A DNA stretch of 64,000 nt from Streptomyces sp. SA15 (lineage in GTDB: Bacteria > Actinomycetota > Actinomycetes > Streptomycetales > Streptomycetaceae): the NCBI RefSeq assembly GCF_002291145.1, contig NZ_NTGE01000111.1, forward strand, positions 62,001 through 126,000. The letters run 5' to 3'. The notes beneath the pieces are model-generated. The model was not told the DNA's origin. It ran no database searches and was given only the letters and a program-made list of their open reading frames with translations. Below, piece by piece: positions 59,497 through 64,000 of this stretch (position 1 is the stretch's first letter; every line of letters begins with the position of its first letter). Both the position numbers and the translations under genes were made by a program.

Positions 59497-60132
59497 GGCG
59501 GCGGCAACTCCTTGACTCGAGCGAGGCGGCCCGTAAAGCCGCGCTAAGTGACTGTCAGCGGCCTTAGGTTACCGAGCCGTTCCGACCCGACCGCACCCGA
59601 CCCTCCCTCGGGCCCTCCGACGGGCCCGCAAGCGGCGGCCAAGGGGGCTAGTGCCCGGCGGGCAAGGGCACCAGTCACTCTCCTCTACAAGTGACCCTTC
59701 AGCCACATTGCCCCCGGTGCTCGTCCGCCATTCACATAAGCGTCTCCGGAGCGGCAGCGCGGATTTTCCGTGAAGGAATGCACGGTCCCCAGAATTGATC
59801 ACCAGTCGCCCGGTCGGCCGCCTCGTGATCAATTCCGGATTCGGCGTGGAGGGGCTCCGGACGTCGAACGGAGTAGCGGAAGTCGCACGTTTGGAACCGG
59901 ACATATGGGGACGTTCGGCCGTCTGGAGGGGCCTCCGGATGTGTGTAACGTACGCGTTTCACCTCACCCGGAGAGCCGCTCTCACCTGCGAATACCTTCT
60001 TCCGCTCGGCCCTCGCAGCACGTTCCAGTTGCTGTTGTCAAGCCCCGAGATATGCCCTGACCTGCGAAAACGCCATTCAGAACGCGCGGTTTCCGTGTTA
60101 CTCTGGATAGCCACGGAAGGGGTACCTGTCAC
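59497..60132. promoter_or_regulatory. 636-bp regulatory region upstream of carD
   Basis: No convincing gene. It contains an inverted repeat GAATTGATCA (59792-59801) / TGATCAATTC (59826-59835), an AT-richer stretch, and a TTACTCT...GGATAG stretch at about 60097-60112 that could be the carD -10 region. GGAAGGGG precedes the carD ATG. The length suggests more than one carD promoter or a small RNA. Confidence 0.5.
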
Positions 60133-60615
60133 ATGACGTTCAAGGTTGGCGACACCGTGGTCTATCCCCATCACGGGGCCGCGCTGATCGAGGCCATCGA
60201 AACTCGCCAGATCAAAGGCGTGGACAAGACCTACTTGGTGCTGAAGGTCGCCCAGGGTGACCTGACGGTGCGTGTGCCAGCGGACAATGCGGAGTTCGTC
60301 GGCGTGCGTGATGTGGTCGGTCAGGACGGACTGGACCGGGTCTTCGAGGTGCTGCGCGCGCCGTACGCCGAGGAGCCCACGAACTGGTCGCGTCGCTACA
60401 AGGCAAATCTGGAGAAGCTCGCCTCCGGCGATGTCATCAAGGTCGCGGAAGTCGTACGTGACCTGTGGCGTCGTGAGCGCGAGCGCGGACTGTCCGCCGG
60501 TGAGAAGCGCATGCTCGCCAAGGCCCGCCAGATCCTGGTGAGCGAACTCGCTCTCGCGGAGAACACGAACGAGGACAAGGCCGAGGCCCTGCTCGACGAG
60601 GTCCTCGCGTCCTGA
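60133..60615 (+). CDS. carD: CarD-family RNA polymerase-binding transcription factor
   Basis: A 160-aa CarD. The N-terminal RNA polymerase-interaction domain (about 1-65: FKVGDTVVYPHHGAALIEAI) and helical C-terminal DNA-binding domain (about 70-155, containing NWSRRYKANLEKL) are both complete. CarD stabilises open complexes, notably at rRNA promoters. It precedes ispD, as in other actinobacteria. Confidence 0.96.
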   Translation: MTFKVGDTVVYPHHGAALIEAIETRQIKGVDKTYLVLKVAQGDLTVRVPADNAEFVGVRDVVGQDGLDRVFEVLRAPYAEEPTNWSRRYKANLEKLASGDVIKVAEVVRDLWRRERERGLSAGEKRMLAKARQILVSELALAENTNEDKAEALLDEVLAS

Positions 60616-60655
60616 CGCCGACACCAGCCGGCCTCAGCTCACCCAGCACATTGAA

Positions 60656-60704
60656 ATGCCGCGGTGCCCGATGACATCCCAGCTGTCGCCGGGCGCTGCG
60701 GCAT
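60656..60704. terminator. Stem-loop after carD
   Basis: ATGCCGCGGTGCCCG (60656-60670) pairs with 60690-60704 (15 bp with two G-U pairs) around a 19-nt loop, between carD and ispD. Confidence 0.6.
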
Positions 60705-60902
60705 GCTCGCACTCAGACGCCGTACGCGTGTTCGCCTCGAGGGAAGTGCCCCGATTCGGGGGAAGCCCCCCGATACTTTTTCGTGCCGGGCCCGGGCAAC
60801 CTGCTCAACCAGGGTCACGGAAGGGTTCTGGTCAAGCTGTCGTACCCGGCACGCTTGAGGCCATACCCAACTAGGCCGAGCACACAAACCTGACAGGAAC
60901 CG

Positions 60903-61655
60903 ATGTCTGACGTTTCGCGCCCTTCGCCCGCGCCCGCGCGTACGGCCGCGGTGATTCCGGCCGCCGGCCGCGGCGTACGCCTCGGTCCGGGCGCCCCCAA
61001 GGCGCTCCGCGCGCTGAATGGCACACCCATGCTGATCCACGCGGTCCGCGCGCTGGCCGCATCCCGTGCCGTCTCCCTGGTCGTCGTCGTGGCCCCGCCC
61101 GACGGCGCCGGAGAGGTCAAGTCCCTGCTCGACGCGCACGCGCTGCCCGAGCGGACGGACTTCCTGGTCGTCCCGGGCGGCGCGACCCGCCAGGAGTCGG
61201 TGAAGCTGGGCCTGGATGCCCTGCCGCCCGACTACGACATCGTGCTGGTGCACGACGCCGCCCGGCCCCTGGTCCCGGTCGACACGGTCGACGCCGTCAT
61301 CGAGGCCGTACGCGAGGGCGCCCCCGCCGTCGTCCCGGCGCTGCCTCTCGCGGACACCGTGAAGGAGGTCGAGCCGGCCGCGACACCCGGGGACCCGGAA
61401 CCGGTGGTGGCCACCCCTCAGCGAGCGCGCCTCCGTGCGGTCCAGACCCCCCAGGGCTTCGATCGCGCGACCCTGATCCGCGCCCACGAGACGGTGACCG
61501 ACCAGGTCACCGACGACGCCGGCATGGTCGAGCAGCTCGGCCTGACGGTCGTGGTCGTCCCCGGCCACGAGGAGGCCTTCAAGGTCACGCGTCCTCTGGA
61601 CCTCGTCCTCGCGGAGGCGGTCCTGGCCCGCAGGAGGGCGAACGATGGCTTCTGA
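60903..61655 (+). CDS. ispD: 2-C-methyl-D-erythritol 4-phosphate cytidylyltransferase
   Basis: A 250-aa MEP-pathway enzyme. The nucleotide-binding signature is VIPAAGRGVRLGPGAPKALR, followed by VHDAARPLVP. It converts MEP and CTP to CDP-ME in isopentenyl diphosphate synthesis. It overlaps ispF by 11 bp, so the two are coupled. ATG 60903 has ACAGGAACCG upstream. Confidence 0.96.
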   Translation: MSDVSRPSPAPARTAAVIPAAGRGVRLGPGAPKALRALNGTPMLIHAVRALAASRAVSLVVVVAPPDGAGEVKSLLDAHALPERTDFLVVPGGATRQESVKLGLDALPPDYDIVLVHDAARPLVPVDTVDAVIEAVREGAPAVVPALPLADTVKEVEPAATPGDPEPVVATPQRARLRAVQTPQGFDRATLIRAHETVTDQVTDDAGMVEQLGLTVVVVPGHEEAFKVTRPLDLVLAEAVLARRRANDGF

Positions 61656-62172
61656 AGCATCTGATGTCCGGCTACCGCCGGGTGGGCCTTACCCGCTCCC
61701 CCAGGTCGGCATCGGCACCGACATCCACGCCTTCGAAGAGGGCCGCGACCTGTGGTGCGCCGGCCTGAAGTGGGAGGGCGAGGGCGCGGGTCTCGCCGGG
61801 CACTCCGACGCGGACGTCGTCGCACACGCCGCCTGCAACGCGCTGTTCTCGGCCGCCGGACTCGGCGACCTGGGACAGCACTTCGGCACGGGCCGACCTC
61901 AGTGGTCGGGCGCCTCCGGCGTGACACTGCTGACGGAGGCCGCCCGCATCGTCCGCGAGGCGGGCTTCACCATCGGCAACATCGCCGTACAGGTCGTCGG
62001 ACCCCGCCCGAAGATCGGGAAGCGCCGCGACGAGGCCCAGAAGATCCTGTCTGAAGCGGCCGGCGCGCCGGTATCGGTATCGGGGGCGACGACCGACGGG
62101 CTCGGCTTCCCCGGACGCGGCGAGGGCCTGATGGCGGTCGCCACGGCACTGGTGGTGCGGACCGGGGTCTGA
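61645..62172 (+). CDS. ispF: 2-C-methyl-D-erythritol 2,4-cyclodiphosphate synthase
   Basis: A 175-aa MEP-pathway enzyme. The zinc-binding motif lies in GIGTDIHAF (Asp/His), GLAGHSDADVVAHAACNALF supplies the second His, and GATTDGLGFPGRGEG closes the active site. It cyclises CDP-ME 2-phosphate. It overlaps the ispD 3' end by 11 bp. Confidence 0.96.
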   Translation: MASEASDVRLPPGGPYPLPQVGIGTDIHAFEEGRDLWCAGLKWEGEGAGLAGHSDADVVAHAACNALFSAAGLGDLGQHFGTGRPQWSGASGVTLLTEAARIVREAGFTIGNIAVQVVGPRPKIGKRRDEAQKILSEAAGAPVSVSGATTDGLGFPGRGEGLMAVATALVVRTGV

Positions 62173-62273
62173 CCCCGGCCGGGGAGTGAACGACCGGGGG
62201 GTGAACGACACGAATACGTCTACCTTCAACCGAAGGTCGCAGGGCACTCCCACCGGCCCACTACCCTGGAGTG

Positions 62274-63674
<1,401 letters not shown>

Positions 63675-63685
63675 ATCCCGTTCTT

Positions 63686-63725
63686 GATCGAATGCAATCG
63701 AATGCAATCGAATGTGATCGATTGT
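63686..63725. repeat. Four 10-bp phased repeats between cysS and its terminator
   Basis: GATCGAATGC, AATCGAATGC, AATCGAATGT and GATCGATTGT occur at 63686, 63696, 63706 and 63716. They lie just after the cysS stop and immediately before the terminator stem. Confidence 0.6.
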
Positions 63726-63750
63726 GCCGCCCGGCCCTCCGGGCGGCACA
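63723..63750. terminator. Terminator after cysS
   Basis: TGTGCCGCCCGG (63723-63734) pairs with CCGGGCGGCACA (63739-63750) around a CCCT loop. Confidence 0.9.
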
Positions 63751-63794
63751 CTGCATAGACGTACGTACGAAAACTCACGACAGACAGGTAGGTC

Positions 63795-64000
63795 ATGGCC
63801 GCTAACAACCGCCGCATGTCCGGCAAGAAGGGCGCGCAGGTCGGCAGTGGCGGCCAGCGGCGCCGAGGCCTGGAAGGCAAGGGACCGACGCCGCCCGCCG
63901 AGATGCGCAAGGGACACGCCAAGCAGCGCGCCGCACAGGCGAAGGTCAAGCGCGCGACCGTGCGCAAGGCGCCGCGCGGCCGCGGCGGCAAGTCGGCGTC
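63795..64000 (+). CDS. rlmB: 23S rRNA (guanosine-2'-O)-methyltransferase RlmB-like, N-terminus only
   Basis: The visible ~68 residues (MAANNRRMSGKKGAQVGSGG...RRGLEGKGPTPPAEMRKGHA) are the basic, unstructured N-terminal extension typical of actinobacterial TrmH/SpoU-family rRNA methyltransferases. The SPOUT catalytic domain lies beyond the window. The cysS-to-methyltransferase order supports the assignment. ATG 63795 has AGGTAGGTC upstream. Confidence 0.75.
   Translation, partial: MAANNRRMSGKKGAQVGSGGQRRRGLEGKGPTPPAEMRKGHAKQRAAQAKVKRATVRKAPRGRGGKSA

Overview
The window is high-GC actinobacterial chromosome, almost certainly Streptomyces core. It carries GlnR, a Nur-type nickel Fur regulator, RsiG with both c-di-GMP signature motifs, the DevE/DevA/DevB developmental locus, mycothiol MshA, PhoU-PhoR-PhoP, CarD, IspD-IspF and CysS. 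Further support comes from GTG starts, leaderless starts 6-10 nt after a -10 box, and very high third-position GC. The order matches my recollection of the S. coelicolor SCO4155-SCO4236 interval; I could not verify this by search.

Layout. 1-5 kb: an MprAB-like two-component pair, a membrane trypsin-like protease with CTCAG direct repeats upstream, a LacI regulator, a 210-bp palindromic-ended MITE-like repeat, then glnR. 5.6-12.8 kb: hydrolase, MoaD/ThiS-like protein, DUF3099, and a sulfur island (DUF1416 plus thiosulfate sulfurtransferase behind a 26-aa Cys leader peptide missing from long-ORF calls). A DUF2993 protein, an XRE-DUF397 pair and DsrE follow. 12.8-17.8 kb: an IS605-type element with intact tnpA and tnpB, an orphan gene 3' end, a 33-aa membrane peptide, a nitrobindin-like protein, an HsdS remnant and an unusual membrane PstS-like receptor. 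17.8-22 kb: nur, ygfZ, dtd, rsiG and an Eis-like acetyltransferase.

22.2-31.9 kb is the most interesting segment, an expanded dev locus. Two divergent 'small membrane protein / GntR' modules (devE and devA) share palindromic AGTTGG-N3-CCAACT sites. They are followed by devB (HAD phosphatase), a third DevA-like GntR, a membrane protein carrying what looks like the same DevA effector domain without a DNA-binding domain, a second DevB-like HAD, and two aminoglycoside-phosphotransferase-fold proteins, one a tandem double-kinase fusion. The layout suggests a regulatory or metabolic system built on one ligand-binding domain with paired kinase and phosphatase activities. That function is inference.

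32-49.6 kb: TetR and a HelD-like RNA polymerase-binding ATPase, an F420-type nitroreductase/hemerythrin fusion, an imine-reductase-like enzyme divergent from HxlR, a broken GNAT gene, XRE plus HbhA-like protein, DUF2516, a receiver-SpoIIE phosphatase, an NlpC/P60 hydrolase, a methyltransferase, mshA-ybjN, AraC, DUF2000, an MFS exporter and gpmA. 49.6-52.6 kb is a decay zone (broken OGG-fold gene, 22-bp inverted repeat, truncated DUF7660, duplicated sortase tail).

52.6-64 kb returns to core: sortase, GYD protein, AraC-VOC pair, a SCO4226-like DUF4242 protein, a Cys-rich small protein, phoU divergent from phoRP around a PHO box, a lipoprotein, carD, ispD-ispF, cysS and the start of an RlmB-type rRNA methyltransferase.
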